Below, in pieces: positions 49,954 to 58,758 of a stretch of 64,000 nucleotides of DNA; position 1 is the first letter of the stretch; every line of letters begins with the position of its first letter. The stretch covers positions 2,839,320-2,903,319 of the forward strand of contig NZ_RAPN01000001.1 in the NCBI RefSeq assembly GCF_003610535.1. Direction: 5' to 3'. Both the position numbers and the translations under genes were made by a program. The notes beneath the pieces were generated by a model. The model was not told the origin of the DNA and did no database searches. It saw only the letters and a list, made by a program, of their open reading frames with translations. Source of the stretch: Mangrovibacterium diazotrophicum. GTDB lineage: Bacteria; Bacteroidota; Bacteroidia; Bacteroidales; Prolixibacteraceae.

Positions 49954-51131
49954 GCTATCAAGTCAACAAAAAAGGATATTACGGAGAGTTTGGCGGGGCG
50001 TTCATTCCCGAAATGATGCACCCGAACATTGAAGAATTGCAGGAAAAATACATGGAGATCATCAACTCCTACAATTTCCGTCAGGACTTCATCAGCTTGC
50101 TGAAACACTATGTGGGACGGCCGTCTCCACTTTACTTAGCCAAGCGGATGTCCGAAAAATATCAAACCAACATTTTCCTGAAACGGGAAGATTTGAACCA
50201 CACCGGATCGCACAAAGTGAACAATACCATCGGACAAATTCTGTTGGCGAAGGCCTTGGGCAAAACCCGAATTATTGCCGAAACCGGCGCCGGTCAGCAC
50301 GGCGTTGCCACAGCGACAGTTTGTGCCTTAATGAACATGAAATGTATTGTTTACATGGGCGCGTTGGACGTTCAACGGCAAGCTCCGAATGTGAAGAAAA
50401 TGCGCATGCTCGGTGCCGAAGTGATTCCGGCCGAATCGGGAAACAAAACACTTAAAGACGCGACCAACGAAGCCATGCGCGACTGGATCAACAACCCGGT
50501 TGACACGCACTACATCATCGGTTCGGTTGTGGGGCCACATCCCTACCCCGACATGGTAGCCCGCTTTCAATCGGTTATCAGCGAAGAAATCAAATGGCAG
50601 CTCGACGAGCAAATGGGGCGCGAACTACCAACCCGTGTGATTGCCTGCGTGGGTGGCGGAAGTAACGCAGCCGGTGCTTTTTACCATTTCCTCGATACCG
50701 ATAGTGTTGAATTGATTGGCGTGGAAGCTGCTGGAAAAGGTGTTGACACCGATGAAACCGCGGCGACATTAACACTTGGAAAACCAGGTGTGCTCCACAG
50801 TTCCCGTTCATACGTGATGCAGACAGAAGATGGTCAAATTATTGAACCTTATTCTATTTCTGCTGGTCTAGACTATCCGGGGATTGGGCCGATGCACGCT
50901 AACCTGCACGCTACCAAACGTGCCAAATACTTGTGGGCAACCGACGAAGAAGTGCTCGAGGCTGCATTGGAACTGACTCAATTGGAAGGTATCATCCCGG
51001 CACTTGAATCGGCACATGCTTTGGCCGCGTTGAAAAAAATCGATCTGAAACCGGAAGATATCAATGTAATCAACCTCTCGGGCCGTGGCGACAAAGACAT
51101 GGAGACTTACTTAAATTACTTTGGCTATTGA
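49950..51131 (+). CDS. trpB: Tryptophan synthase beta subunit
   Basis: 393 residues. The PLP lysine lies in LNHTGSHKVNN (about Lys90); the phosphate-binding loop is GGGSNAAGAF (about 230-239); ETGAGQHGVATA is the catalytic region near residue 112. It converts indole and serine to tryptophan and belongs to the TrpB1 type that pairs with TrpA, encoded 59 bases downstream. Confidence 0.98.
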   Translation: MSYQVNKKGYYGEFGGAFIPEMMHPNIEELQEKYMEIINSYNFRQDFISLLKHYVGRPSPLYLAKRMSEKYQTNIFLKREDLNHTGSHKVNNTIGQILLAKALGKTRIIAETGAGQHGVATATVCALMNMKCIVYMGALDVQRQAPNVKKMRMLGAEVIPAESGNKTLKDATNEAMRDWINNPVDTHYIIGSVVGPHPYPDMVARFQSVISEEIKWQLDEQMGRELPTRVIACVGGGSNAAGAFYHFLDTDSVELIGVEAAGKGVDTDETAATLTLGKPGVLHSSRSYVMQTEDGQIIEPYSISAGLDYPGIGPMHANLHATKRAKYLWATDEEVLEAALELTQLEGIIPALESAHALAALKKIDLKPEDINVINLSGRGDKDMETYLNYFGY

Positions 51132-51190
51132 CGACAACCTTAGTCCGGGCTTGACTTCAAATTAAAGCCGGACTGGAAAACACATCTATC

Positions 51191-51973
51191 ATGAAAAACA
51201 GAATAAATCAACTATTTCAAGATAAAAAGGAAAATATCCTTTCCGTTTACTTTACTGCAGGATATCCGAAACTGGATGATACCGTTTCAATCATTGAAAA
51301 ACTAGTTGCCAACGGTGTTGACCTGATTGAAATTGGGATGCCATTCTCGGATCCCGTGGCCGACGGTCCGGTCATTCAACACAGCAGCTTGATCGCGTTG
51401 AAAAACGGTATGACCATTAAAACGCTTTTTGAACAACTAAAAGGCATTCGCGAGAAAGTGAATATTCCTCTGATTCTGATGGGCTACCTCAACCCGGTGA
51501 TTCAATTCGGCGTGGAGAAATTTTGCGAAAAGTGTTCAGAAGTCGGAATCGACGGCCTCATCCTGCCCGACCTTCCGCTAAATGAATACCAGGAAAACTA
51601 CCGCGAGGTGTTTGCCAAATATAATCTGCACAACATTCTGCTAATAACACCGCAAACTTCGGAAAAGCGACTAGTCGAAATCGACGAAGCTTCAAGCGGC
51701 TTCATCTATATGGTTTCCAGCTCTTCAACAACCGGGGCAAAAAACAGTGTAGCCGATTTCCATATCGACTATTTTGAGCGTATTCAGAACATGAAACTAA
51801 AGAATCCCCGCGTGATCGGGTTTGGTATTTCGAACCAAGAAACCTTTTATAATGCCTGTAAATACGCGCAAGGTGCTATCATTGGAAGTGCCTTTGTAAA
51901 AGCTTTGGAAGGTGAAACAACACTTGATGAGAAGATTTCAAATTTTGTTAATCAAGTTGTAAAAACAGTGTAA
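51191..51973 (+). CDS. trpA: Tryptophan synthase alpha subunit
   Basis: 260 residues. FTAGYPKLDDT and VDLIEIGMPFSDPVADGPVIQ contain the catalytic Glu (about 48) and Asp (about 61) pair; the phosphate-binding SSSTTGAK is near 180 and GFGISNQE near 215. It cleaves indole-glycerol phosphate and channels indole to TrpB. It is the last gene of the trp operon. Confidence 0.97.
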   Translation: MKNRINQLFQDKKENILSVYFTAGYPKLDDTVSIIEKLVANGVDLIEIGMPFSDPVADGPVIQHSSLIALKNGMTIKTLFEQLKGIREKVNIPLILMGYLNPVIQFGVEKFCEKCSEVGIDGLILPDLPLNEYQENYREVFAKYNLHNILLITPQTSEKRLVEIDEASSGFIYMVSSSSTTGAKNSVADFHIDYFERIQNMKLKNPRVIGFGISNQETFYNACKYAQGAIIGSAFVKALEGETTLDEKISNFVNQVVKTV

Positions 51974-52187
51974 TCGCACTGCCGTTACTTTGCGCTGAAT
52001 CAAAAACGTTAATGTTTTAAAACAACAAAGACGTTGTACTCAAAAATTAAACTGTAATACAAAGATTTAGCGTTCAATAAATTTTTCAGACACGGTTAAA
52101 CAATGTTAAGTACAAATAAATCGTTGGATAATCGTATTGAACCGAGTAAATTTATGCAAGTAACAACTAAAAAAAAACGTTCAAACC

Positions 52188-52382
52188 ATGAATGAGTATG
52201 CTAAAGTGATTCTTCCAAAGGTAAGTTTCAGCAAAGACTTGTTCCGCAAAGAACTTTCAAAATGTGTAAACTGGGTGGAACATCCCGAAGAACTGGATGA
52301 ATTAAACAAGTGGTGCTATGAAAATTTCGGGGAAATATACCCGGAAATACTCGATGAAGTTTTTTCACATAACGCTGCATAA
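52188..52382 (+). CDS. 64-residue hypothetical protein
   Basis: The acidic protein (MNEYAKVILPKVSFSKDL) contains two Cys and a helix-rich pattern (WVEHPEELDELNKWCYENFG, PEILDEVF). I do not recognise a family, but it has its own upstream region of 215 bp and a strong terminator, so it is probably a real gene. No membrane segment or signal. Confidence 0.75.
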   Translation: MNEYAKVILPKVSFSKDLFRKELSKCVNWVEHPEELDELNKWCYENFGEIYPEILDEVFSHNAA

Positions 52383-52383
52383 T

Positions 52384-52407
52384 AAAGGCTCCCTACAGGG
52401 GGCCTTT
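52384..52407 (+). terminator. Terminator after 64-residue gene
   Basis: Stem AAAGGC-CCC / GGG-GCCTTT with a TACA loop, one mismatch, followed by TCTC and an AT-rich stretch. It separates convergent genes. Confidence 0.75.
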
Positions 52408-52415
52408 CTCATTTC

Positions 52416-53183
52416 TTAGCGGTCCATCCACTCTTTGAACGCATTGACTTTTTCGCGGCTAACCAGAATATCGCCGGGCTGGTGCCCATTTTTCAATTTC
52501 ACTTTTAAGCGACTTCCGGAATATATAATGACATCGGAAACGAAATTGAGATTCACCAGGAAATTCCGATTAACGCGGAAAAAGCGCTGCGGATCCAACT
52601 GCTTTCCCAGCTGATCAAGCGATGAATCGATCGCCAGCATCTTCTCTTCCCGATCCAGAATGAAGGTACTTTTCTCCTCCACAAAAAAACAGGCAACCTC
52701 ATCAACAGACACCGACTTATACCGTTGTCCAACTTTGACAAAAAAACGGGATTTATACGTTTGATTGAATTGCGCCAATAATTGGTTCAATTTGGTTTGG
52801 AAGCCTTTCAAGTCCGACTGCGAGTTTTGGTACAACGACCGAAATTTCTCCAAAGCCGCTCCCAAATCGTCACGGCTAATCGGCTTAAGCAGGTAATCGA
52901 CGCTATTCACCTTAAAGGCCTTCATAGCGTATTCATTGTAAGCCGTAGTGAAAATAACCGGAGCTTCCACTTTAACCAACTCAAAAATCTCGAAGCTAAG
53001 TCCATCTGCCAGCCGGATGTCCATAAAAATGAGATCGGGGGACGAGTTGACCACGAACCATTCAGCAGCCTGGCTAACCGACTCCAAACAAGCGATCACT
53101 TCGATCCTGTCGTCAACTTCCGAAATCAACTTCTTCAGTCGGATTACTGCCGGTTCTTCATCTTCAACGATTACGACTTTCAT
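52416..53183 (-). CDS. LytTR family response regulator
   Basis: 255 residues. The receiver domain has the phospho-acceptor in DLIFMDIRL (about Asp56), TTAYNEYAMKAF and the Lys in YLLKPISRDD. The LytTR DNA-binding domain (about 145-250) includes FFRVNRNFLVNLNFV and KVNAFKEWM. It binds DNA as a LytTR activator after phosphorylation by its partner kinase. Its start overlaps the kinase gene end by 20 bases. Confidence 0.95.
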   Translation of the reverse strand: MKVVIVEDEEPAVIRLKKLISEVDDRIEVIACLESVSQAAEWFVVNSSPDLIFMDIRLADGLSFEIFELVKVEAPVIFTTAYNEYAMKAFKVNSVDYLLKPISRDDLGAALEKFRSLYQNSQSDLKGFQTKLNQLLAQFNQTYKSRFFVKVGQRYKSVSVDEVACFFVEEKSTFILDREEKMLAIDSSLDQLGKQLDPQRFFRVNRNFLVNLNFVSDVIIYSGSRLKVKLKNGHQPGDILVSREKVNAFKEWMDR

Positions 53184-54222
53184 CTGATTCCATTATTGGT
53201 ATTTTCACTGTAAACTCATCGTAGGTCTCCCTCAAAACCAAGTCTCGGCCACAAATCTGCCGAACCCGTTCAGCCAGGTTATTCAAGCCGGTTCCGGTTG
53301 AATGCTCGAGCGTTTGCATGGCTTGTTTATTATTTGAAACCCGAATATAACCGTCGGTATCTGCAGAAATATTGATCACCAACGGCTTTTCGTTGGTCGC
53401 CGCATTATGCTTCAGCGCATTCTCGACCAACAACTGAATAGAGACCGGCAGTACAAAGAGCTTTTCCGGAATATCTGCATCGATATTCAACCTAAATTTT
53501 TCCTTCCCGCGCAACTGGTGCAGGTAAAAATACGACTGCACAAAGCGCAGTTCCTCTTCAATCTGAACCAAAACCTGTTGATTGTGATCGAGCACATAGC
53601 GATAGGTTGACGCCAGTTTTTGTATAAACTCGTCGGCCAAATCAGCATCGGTATGAACCAGCGTTGAAAGTGTGTTCAGGCTATTAAATAGAAAGTGCGG
53701 GTTAACCTGGTTTTTCAACGTCTGGTACTGGTAGATCAGCTTCTCTTCCTGAAGTTTTTGCATCCTTCGGATTGCACTGAATAACTGAGCAACAAAGAAA
53801 ATAACACTGCCCAGCAGTAAGCCAATACCTGATCCCAGAATAAATCCACGGGACTCGCTCCAGAGAATATTGCGAATAAAAATCATCGGGTCGATTCCAT
53901 CCACGACAGAACTCAACACACCTACCATGACGAATAAACAAATGCTGATTAGTATGACCAATACATAAAACATAACCAACTTGACCAGCACAATCCTTGT
54001 AAACTCCCTCACACTGTTGTACTCCAGCTTCTCCAGCATTCGTTTTCCAATCCAACCATAGATTTCGATCTGTGCGATCATCAATAGAAAGATCGAAATG
54101 AAATAGTCGCTGAAGAACCTTCGGCCAGACATGAATTCGAACAGCAGGGTGAACAAAAAACTACCCACAACGATCCAAATTTGAATCTTGATTAGTTTGG
54201 TTTTTTCGACTTGCGGCTTCAT
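53164..54222 (-). CDS. LytS-type sensor histidine kinase
   Basis: 352 residues. Four membrane segments occupy about residues 14-160. The His_kinase domain has NPHFLFNSLNTLSTL (phospho-His near 176) and a YRYVLDHNQ segment; the ATPase part shows LLVENALKHN (N box) and GTGLNNLAERV (G box). It autophosphorylates and signals to the LytTR regulator encoded directly after it. No extracytoplasmic sensor domain is present, so sensing is probably within the membrane or through the exported protein encoded upstream. Confidence 0.94.
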   Translation of the reverse strand: MKPQVEKTKLIKIQIWIVVGSFLFTLLFEFMSGRRFFSDYFISIFLLMIAQIEIYGWIGKRMLEKLEYNSVREFTRIVLVKLVMFYVLVILISICLFVMVGVLSSVVDGIDPMIFIRNILWSESRGFILGSGIGLLLGSVIFFVAQLFSAIRRMQKLQEEKLIYQYQTLKNQVNPHFLFNSLNTLSTLVHTDADLADEFIQKLASTYRYVLDHNQQVLVQIEEELRFVQSYFYLHQLRGKEKFRLNIDADIPEKLFVLPVSIQLLVENALKHNAATNEKPLVINISADTDGYIRVSNNKQAMQTLEHSTGTGLNNLAERVRQICGRDLVLRETYDEFTVKIPIMESDESRNR

Positions 54223-54231
54223 CTCTGAAAT

Positions 54232-55062
54232 TTAGTAAATTTTCGAAACGGTAATTTCGCGAACAACATCAATCTGTTGTTTAGCAGGCTGATCATCGAA
54301 TCCAATTTCCATCACAACATCCTCATACAACTTCGCTCGGTCGATGCATTTCTCATCCACATCCAACCAAATTGTTCCCCAATAGTGACTGCGCCCTTTC
54401 GTTGAGAAATGCCGGTCGCCCATATCCATTTCAACACCCAGGGGGTTGTTTAGTGTTCGGTATTCAATCAGCGCAAGCGGTTTTCCGTTTTCCACGCTCA
54501 TCCCCAGCCAGGTTAAAACCACATCCCTGTTTTCGAAATGTCCCAAACCGGCAAGATCCAAATCTACATTGGCCTCCTCTGCCCGAAAAGGCTGATTCAA
54601 TTTTAACTGATCTGAATTACCCCACGTGAAGAACTCCAGTGCTGCCATATCCCAAACCAGGTTTTTGGCTTCAACGGCCTCCATCGGGAACGAACTAAAA
54701 AATTCCGGAGCAAGCAAATCCTGTTGATAGCTGTACTCAAAACCATTCATGTACGAAAGACTGTCAACAGCTCCGACCCCATCGGCTGGAAAGCTGGTTT
54801 TACAAACATCTTCCCATTGCACTGTTCCATCGGTCAAACCAATTGAGTACTTCCCTTCAAAACGCTGGCCTCCGGTAGAATTTCCAAACAGATCATAGTT
54901 TCGGTATTCCGTTACAACCTGGTATTGATGGCACTCTCTGGAATTCAAATCAACCGAAGGTAACTGACCGGGAAACTCAACATGCTGACTAAACGAGCTT
55001 TCAGAAATAAACAACAGGGAAATAAGAACTGCGAAATAATGAATTTGATTTTTTGTTTTCAT
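54232..55062 (-). CDS. Exported protein co-encoded with LytS/LytTR pair
   Basis: 276 residues with a signal peptide (about 1-25, ending SSFS). The mature protein is beta-rich; it has ECHQYQVVTEYRNYDLFGN near the start, RFEGKYSIGLTDG, and a long strand-rich end (RSHYWGTIWLDVDEKC). Two cysteines in the mature part could form a disulphide. Its stop is 9 bases before the kinase start, so it is probably co-transcribed and may be sensed by, or regulate, the kinase (inference). No named family was recognised. Confidence 0.75.
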   Translation of the reverse strand: MKTKNQIHYFAVLISLLFISESSFSQHVEFPGQLPSVDLNSRECHQYQVVTEYRNYDLFGNSTGGQRFEGKYSIGLTDGTVQWEDVCKTSFPADGVGAVDSLSYMNGFEYSYQQDLLAPEFFSSFPMEAVEAKNLVWDMAALEFFTWGNSDQLKLNQPFRAEEANVDLDLAGLGHFENRDVVLTWLGMSVENGKPLALIEYRTLNNPLGVEMDMGDRHFSTKGRSHYWGTIWLDVDEKCIDRAKLYEDVVMEIGFDDQPAKQQIDVVREITVSKIY

Positions 55063-55310
55063 GACTTTTAGGCTTTAAAGTTTTCATGAATCAAAATTAG
55101 CCGAGTCCCTTCCCGTTTAAAAATTAATATCCCCGAGGGGGCGAAGGTTTTCGCTGAACTGTAGTTTCCCGATGCTGAACCGAAACCGAACGAATGATCA
55201 AATTATCCAGGCAACAACGGATTCCATCTAAAATTCTCTTTCTTAAAATGTTGGAATCCTGCGAACATTATTACAGACTAATTTGTCTTATTTAGGCATT
55301 ACACGTTAAA

Positions 55311-55658
55311 ATGACACAATTTCTTCGTATAGCAGGATGTATTTGGGTGTTTTTTGTATTGGTTTTAACCGTACCAACACCAACTCTGAATTTGCAAAAG
55401 AACAATCTCTTTGCAGACGAGGGTTCGCATGTCCAGCTTGCGAAAGATCGGGCCGTTTCTTCAATCTACCTGAATGAAGAAAGTAAAAATGAGCAGCAGG
55501 AAAAGAATGAAATTCCGACCACTCCGTTCCAGGCTGTGAGCGGATACAATTCTCAGTCTCGCACCGATCTGTATATCACCAAGCATTTAAATCTTCAATT
55601 TCAAACGAGCAGGACGCTTGTGCCTTTGTACATCAAAGGACAGGCCTTTCTTTGTTAG
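55311..55658 (+). CDS. Hypothetical small protein with N-terminal hydrophobic segment
   Basis: 115 residues. The first 26 residues (FLRIAGCIWVFFVLVLTVP) could be a signal peptide or anchor. The rest is polar, with QNNLFADEGSHVQLAKDR-like and Glu/Lys-rich parts (NEESKNEQQEKNE). Family unknown; it starts with ATG but has no Shine-Dalgarno. Real but unassigned is the best reading. Confidence 0.5.
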   Translation: MTQFLRIAGCIWVFFVLVLTVPTPTLNLQKNNLFADEGSHVQLAKDRAVSSIYLNEESKNEQQEKNEIPTTPFQAVSGYNSQSRTDLYITKHLNLQFQTSRTLVPLYIKGQAFLC

Positions 55659-55760
55659 CCAACCCGGGAATTCTTTTCCACGATCGAATTAATCAGGACA
55701 TTGATTGATCGGTGATGTGTTAGGTATTATTTCATGTTATTTACTTTTAATTCCTTGGGT

Positions 55761-55865
55761 ATGGAAACAAAGACAAAAGGGAGTAAAGGACAGGAACAAT
55801 CCAAAGATTTCGTTTGGAACCTCTTCGACTCCATCTTAGAAAACGCCGTACGGGTGTTTAAATAA
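55761..55865 (+). CDS. 34-residue hypothetical peptide
   Basis: An ORF from ATG at 55761 to TAA at 55863. The peptide has a basic polar N-terminus (METKTKGSKGQEQSKD) and an amphipathic end (FVWNLFDSILENAVRVF). It lies about 50 bases before a strong terminator. Coding is plausible but unproved. Confidence 0.4.
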   Translation: METKTKGSKGQEQSKDFVWNLFDSILENAVRVFK

Positions 55866-55917
55866 ACCTCCAGACCACAAGCAATAAACTAATCCACAAA
55901 CAAAATCTGTATATAAC

Positions 55918-55947
55918 AAGAGGCCGTCCCAACTGAGACGGCCTCTT
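55918..55947. terminator. Bidirectional terminator
   Basis: An 11-bp perfect stem AAGAGGCCGTC/GACGGCCTCTT with an 8-base loop, between the convergent 34-codon ORF and DUF3332 gene. The T tracts are short. Confidence 0.75.
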
Positions 55948-55976
55948 TACTATTGTATCATTTTGAACAAACTAAC

Positions 55977-56543
55977 TCACTGCAATGCATAGGTCATGTT
56001 AGTTTGCACATCCTTCTGCATCGCAACCGGGTCGAATCCAGGTTGAACTTCCTGAACACTTCCGTCAGGATAATACAAATTGTATGAAATTACCTTGCCA
56101 TCCTGAATTTCGACACCTACTAATTTTTGTAGTTTTTTGCCTTTTACCAAATACCAGCTGTTATCGTCTTCATTGAAAATCATCTCGGTTTTAGCCTTTG
56201 AGTCGTTCAGATCTTCAATGGTCATTTTATCTTTCTCGGCAGTCAGACGATACGTTTTGCCGTCAATCTCAACAACCTTCTGTTCTTTCTCGCCTTCTTT
56301 CATGCTCATTGGATTGCTTCCGCCCCAAAACTCGATGGTGTTTAACACAACCGCGTCAACAAAGGCTGCAACTTCGTAAACGGGAATAATTACAAAAGCA
56401 AGAAACACCAGCTCGTTGACGAATTTATCGCCGACAGTTCCATTCCAATCCCACAGAGAAGTTGTTAACTTAAAGCTACCGTAACAGCCGTTCAGTACTA
56501 CTGCTACCAGCAGTAAAGCAATTGTTTGTTTTACTTTCTTCAT
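55977..56543 (-). CDS. DUF3332 family lipoprotein
   Basis: 188 residues. The lipobox VLNGC (Cys20) is followed by YGSFKLTTSLWDWNGTVGDK, the DUF3332 pattern. A hydrophobic region NELVFLAFVIIPVYEVAAF (about 43-61) and DAVVLNTIEFWGGSNPM complete the family core. The C-terminal 100 residues are polar (KVVEIDGKTYRLTAEKD). The function is unknown. Confidence 0.88.
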   Translation of the reverse strand: MKKVKQTIALLLVAVVLNGCYGSFKLTTSLWDWNGTVGDKFVNELVFLAFVIIPVYEVAAFVDAVVLNTIEFWGGSNPMSMKEGEKEQKVVEIDGKTYRLTAEKDKMTIEDLNDSKAKTEMIFNEDDNSWYLVKGKKLQKLVGVEIQDGKVISYNLYYPDGSVQEVQPGFDPVAMQKDVQTNMTYALQ

Positions 56544-56740
56544 AGAATGATTTTTTAAAGGATTTTGTACGTTGTAAACGACTTTTAAATTGAAGTTCTA
56601 ATTAAAATTAAGGCACTGAGTGCTCAAATCAAAATTTATTTTAACAGAACACTTATTATTAAACCAAATATAAAACTGCCACTGTCGTATTTTCAGCGGA
56701 CGATTTTCGACCAAACAAGCTCGTTTAATTCGTTTTTGCA

Positions 56741-56748
56741 TATTTTTG
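56741..56748 (+). promoter_or_regulatory. -7 element immediately before aguA, possible leaderless start
   Basis: TATTTTTG fits TAnnTTTG exactly and ends four bases before the aguA ATG, so the mRNA would begin at or near the start codon. Confidence 0.45.
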
Positions 56749-56752
56749 AGCC

Positions 56753-57781
56753 ATGAAAACTGAAGGAAACTTTTTACCGGCCGAATGGGTTGAACAAAGT
56801 GGTGTGCAACTGACCTGGCCCGATGCTGAAACCGACTGGGTCGATCTTCTCGACGAGGTCGTTCCTGTTTACGAACAGATGGCCCGCGCTATTTTAGAGC
56901 GTGAAAAGCTGTTGATTGTTTGCCGCGACAAATCGAACCTCCCTGAGTTTTTGCAGGCTGAAAACGAACGGCTGCTCATTCACGAAATGCCGATCAACGA
57001 TACCTGGGCACGCGACCATGCTGCTTTGACCATCATGGAAGAAGGAGAGCCGGTTTTGTTGAACTTCCGCTTCAATGGCTGGGGAATGAAATTCGCTGCC
57101 TGCGACGACAACCAGATTACACCGACACTTTTTGAACAGGCTGCTTTCCAACCCGGAGTCCCAATGGTCGATTATTCCTATTTCACCTTTGAAGGCGGAG
57201 CCATTGAGAGCAACGATGCCGGCTGCATTTTAACGACCAGCGAGTGTTTGCTGTCGAAAAACCGAAATGAGCATTTAAGTAAATCCGAAATAGAAGGTTT
57301 TCTGAAGAACACCCTGGAAGCCGGGAAAATCCTGTGGCTTGACCACGGTTTCCTGGAAGGAGACGACACCGACAGCCACATTGACACACTGGCCCGTTTT
57401 TGCAGTGAGGATACGATTGCCTATGTGAAATGCGACGATGAAACGGATATGCACTTTGAGGCCTTGAAAAAGATGAAAGAACAGTTGCAAACCTTGACTG
57501 ATTTGGAAAACAAACCGTTCAAACTGGTTGCGCTGCCTTTCGCCGATGCTGTTTTTGCTGAAGATGGGCACCGGATTCCGGCAACCTATGCAAATTTTTT
57601 AATCATTAACGGGGCTGTTTTGTTTCCGATATACGGGGTGAAACAAGACAAAGAAGCAATCGAAGTGATGCAAAGTCTTTTCCCCGACCGGGAAATCATT
57701 CCAATCAACAGTGTTCCGTTGATTAAACAACACGGTTCCATTCACTGCATCAGCATGCAATTCCCCTTGGGAGTTTTATAA
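56753..57781 (+). CDS. aguA: Agmatine deiminase
   Basis: 342 residues. The PPAD/agmatine-deiminase fold shows WARDHAALTI (about 84), NGWGMKF (substrate region), FEGGAIESND (about 144), WLDHGFLEGDDTDSHID (about 195-211) and the catalytic Cys332 in GSIHCISMQ. It converts agmatine to N-carbamoylputrescine and ammonia. The next gene, 12 bases away, hydrolyses the product, so this is a putrescine pathway. Confidence 0.96.
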   Translation: MKTEGNFLPAEWVEQSGVQLTWPDAETDWVDLLDEVVPVYEQMARAILEREKLLIVCRDKSNLPEFLQAENERLLIHEMPINDTWARDHAALTIMEEGEPVLLNFRFNGWGMKFAACDDNQITPTLFEQAAFQPGVPMVDYSYFTFEGGAIESNDAGCILTTSECLLSKNRNEHLSKSEIEGFLKNTLEAGKILWLDHGFLEGDDTDSHIDTLARFCSEDTIAYVKCDDETDMHFEALKKMKEQLQTLTDLENKPFKLVALPFADAVFAEDGHRIPATYANFLIINGAVLFPIYGVKQDKEAIEVMQSLFPDREIIPINSVPLIKQHGSIHCISMQFPLGVL

Positions 57782-57793
57782 AAAGAAAGAATT

Positions 57794-58687
57794 ATGGCAA
57801 AAAAAGAAATACGAGTTGGATTGATCCAGCAAAGCAATACAGGAGATGTAGAAGCAAACAAAGCAAAACTGGCGAAAAACATTGCCGACTGCGCCGAAAA
57901 GGGTGCGGAACTAGTCGTGCTGCAAGAGCTTCACAACAGCCTGTACTTTTGTCAAACCGAGGATGTTGATTTGTTTGATTTGGCCGAGCCTATTCCCGGA
58001 CCATCAACCGACTTTTACAGCGAAATTGCAAGCAAACATGGCATCGTGTTGGTCACCTCCTTGTTCGAAAAGCGTGCTCCCGGGTTGTATCACAACACAG
58101 CCGTTGTATTTGAAAAAGACGGCACATTGGCCGGTAAGTACCGCAAAATGCACATCCCCGACGACCCGGGCTTTTACGAAAAATTCTATTTCACCCCTGG
58201 CGATTTAGGATTCAAACCCATCCAAACCTCGGTGGGTAAATTGGGCGTATTGGTTTGCTGGGACCAGTGGTATCCGGAAGCTGCCCGCCTGATGGCAATG
58301 GCCGGAGCCGAGATGCTGATCTATCCCACCGCCATTGGCTGGGATCCGCGCGATACCGATGATGAGAAAAGCCGTCAGCAAAATGCCTGGATCACAATTC
58401 AGCGCTCGCATGCTGTTGCCAACGGCATCCCGGTTATCAGCGTAAACCGTGTTGGCCACGAAGCGGATCCGTCGGCAAATTCTGAAGGAATTCAGTTTTG
58501 GGGACACAGCTTTGTGGCAGGCCCGCAAGGCGAAATTATTGCCAACACTAGCAGCTCTGAAGAGGAAAACATCCTGGTACAAGCAGACCTGGCTCGATCT
58601 GAAGATGTTCGCCGCATTTGGCCATTTCTTCGCGATCGCCGGATCGAAAACTACGGTGAGATAACAAAACGATTCCTGAACGACTAG
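57794..58687 (+). CDS. aguB: N-carbamoylputrescine amidase
   Basis: 297 residues of the nitrilase superfamily. The Glu-Lys-Cys triad is visible: VVLQELHN (Glu), GKYRKMHIPDD (Lys) and GVLVCWDQWYPEAARL (Cys, about 155). FWGHSFVAGPQGEI is the conserved C-terminal stretch. It releases putrescine, CO2 and ammonia. A strong hairpin follows at 58703-58739. Confidence 0.96.
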   Translation: MAKKEIRVGLIQQSNTGDVEANKAKLAKNIADCAEKGAELVVLQELHNSLYFCQTEDVDLFDLAEPIPGPSTDFYSEIASKHGIVLVTSLFEKRAPGLYHNTAVVFEKDGTLAGKYRKMHIPDDPGFYEKFYFTPGDLGFKPIQTSVGKLGVLVCWDQWYPEAARLMAMAGAEMLIYPTAIGWDPRDTDDEKSRQQNAWITIQRSHAVANGIPVISVNRVGHEADPSANSEGIQFWGHSFVAGPQGEIIANTSSSEEENILVQADLARSEDVRRIWPFLRDRRIENYGEITKRFLND

Positions 58688-58702
58688 TTCGAAATGAGAT
58701 AA

Positions 58703-58739
58703 AAAAATCCCCGCAGGTTAAATACTTGCGGGGATTTTT
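58703..58739. terminator. Bidirectional terminator between aguB and PBP1A
   Basis: A 12-bp stem AAAAATCCCCGC/GCGGGGATTTTT with a 13-base loop between convergent genes; T5 tracts in both directions. Confidence 0.9.
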
Positions 58740-58758
58740 CATTTATCGTATTTTGTTC

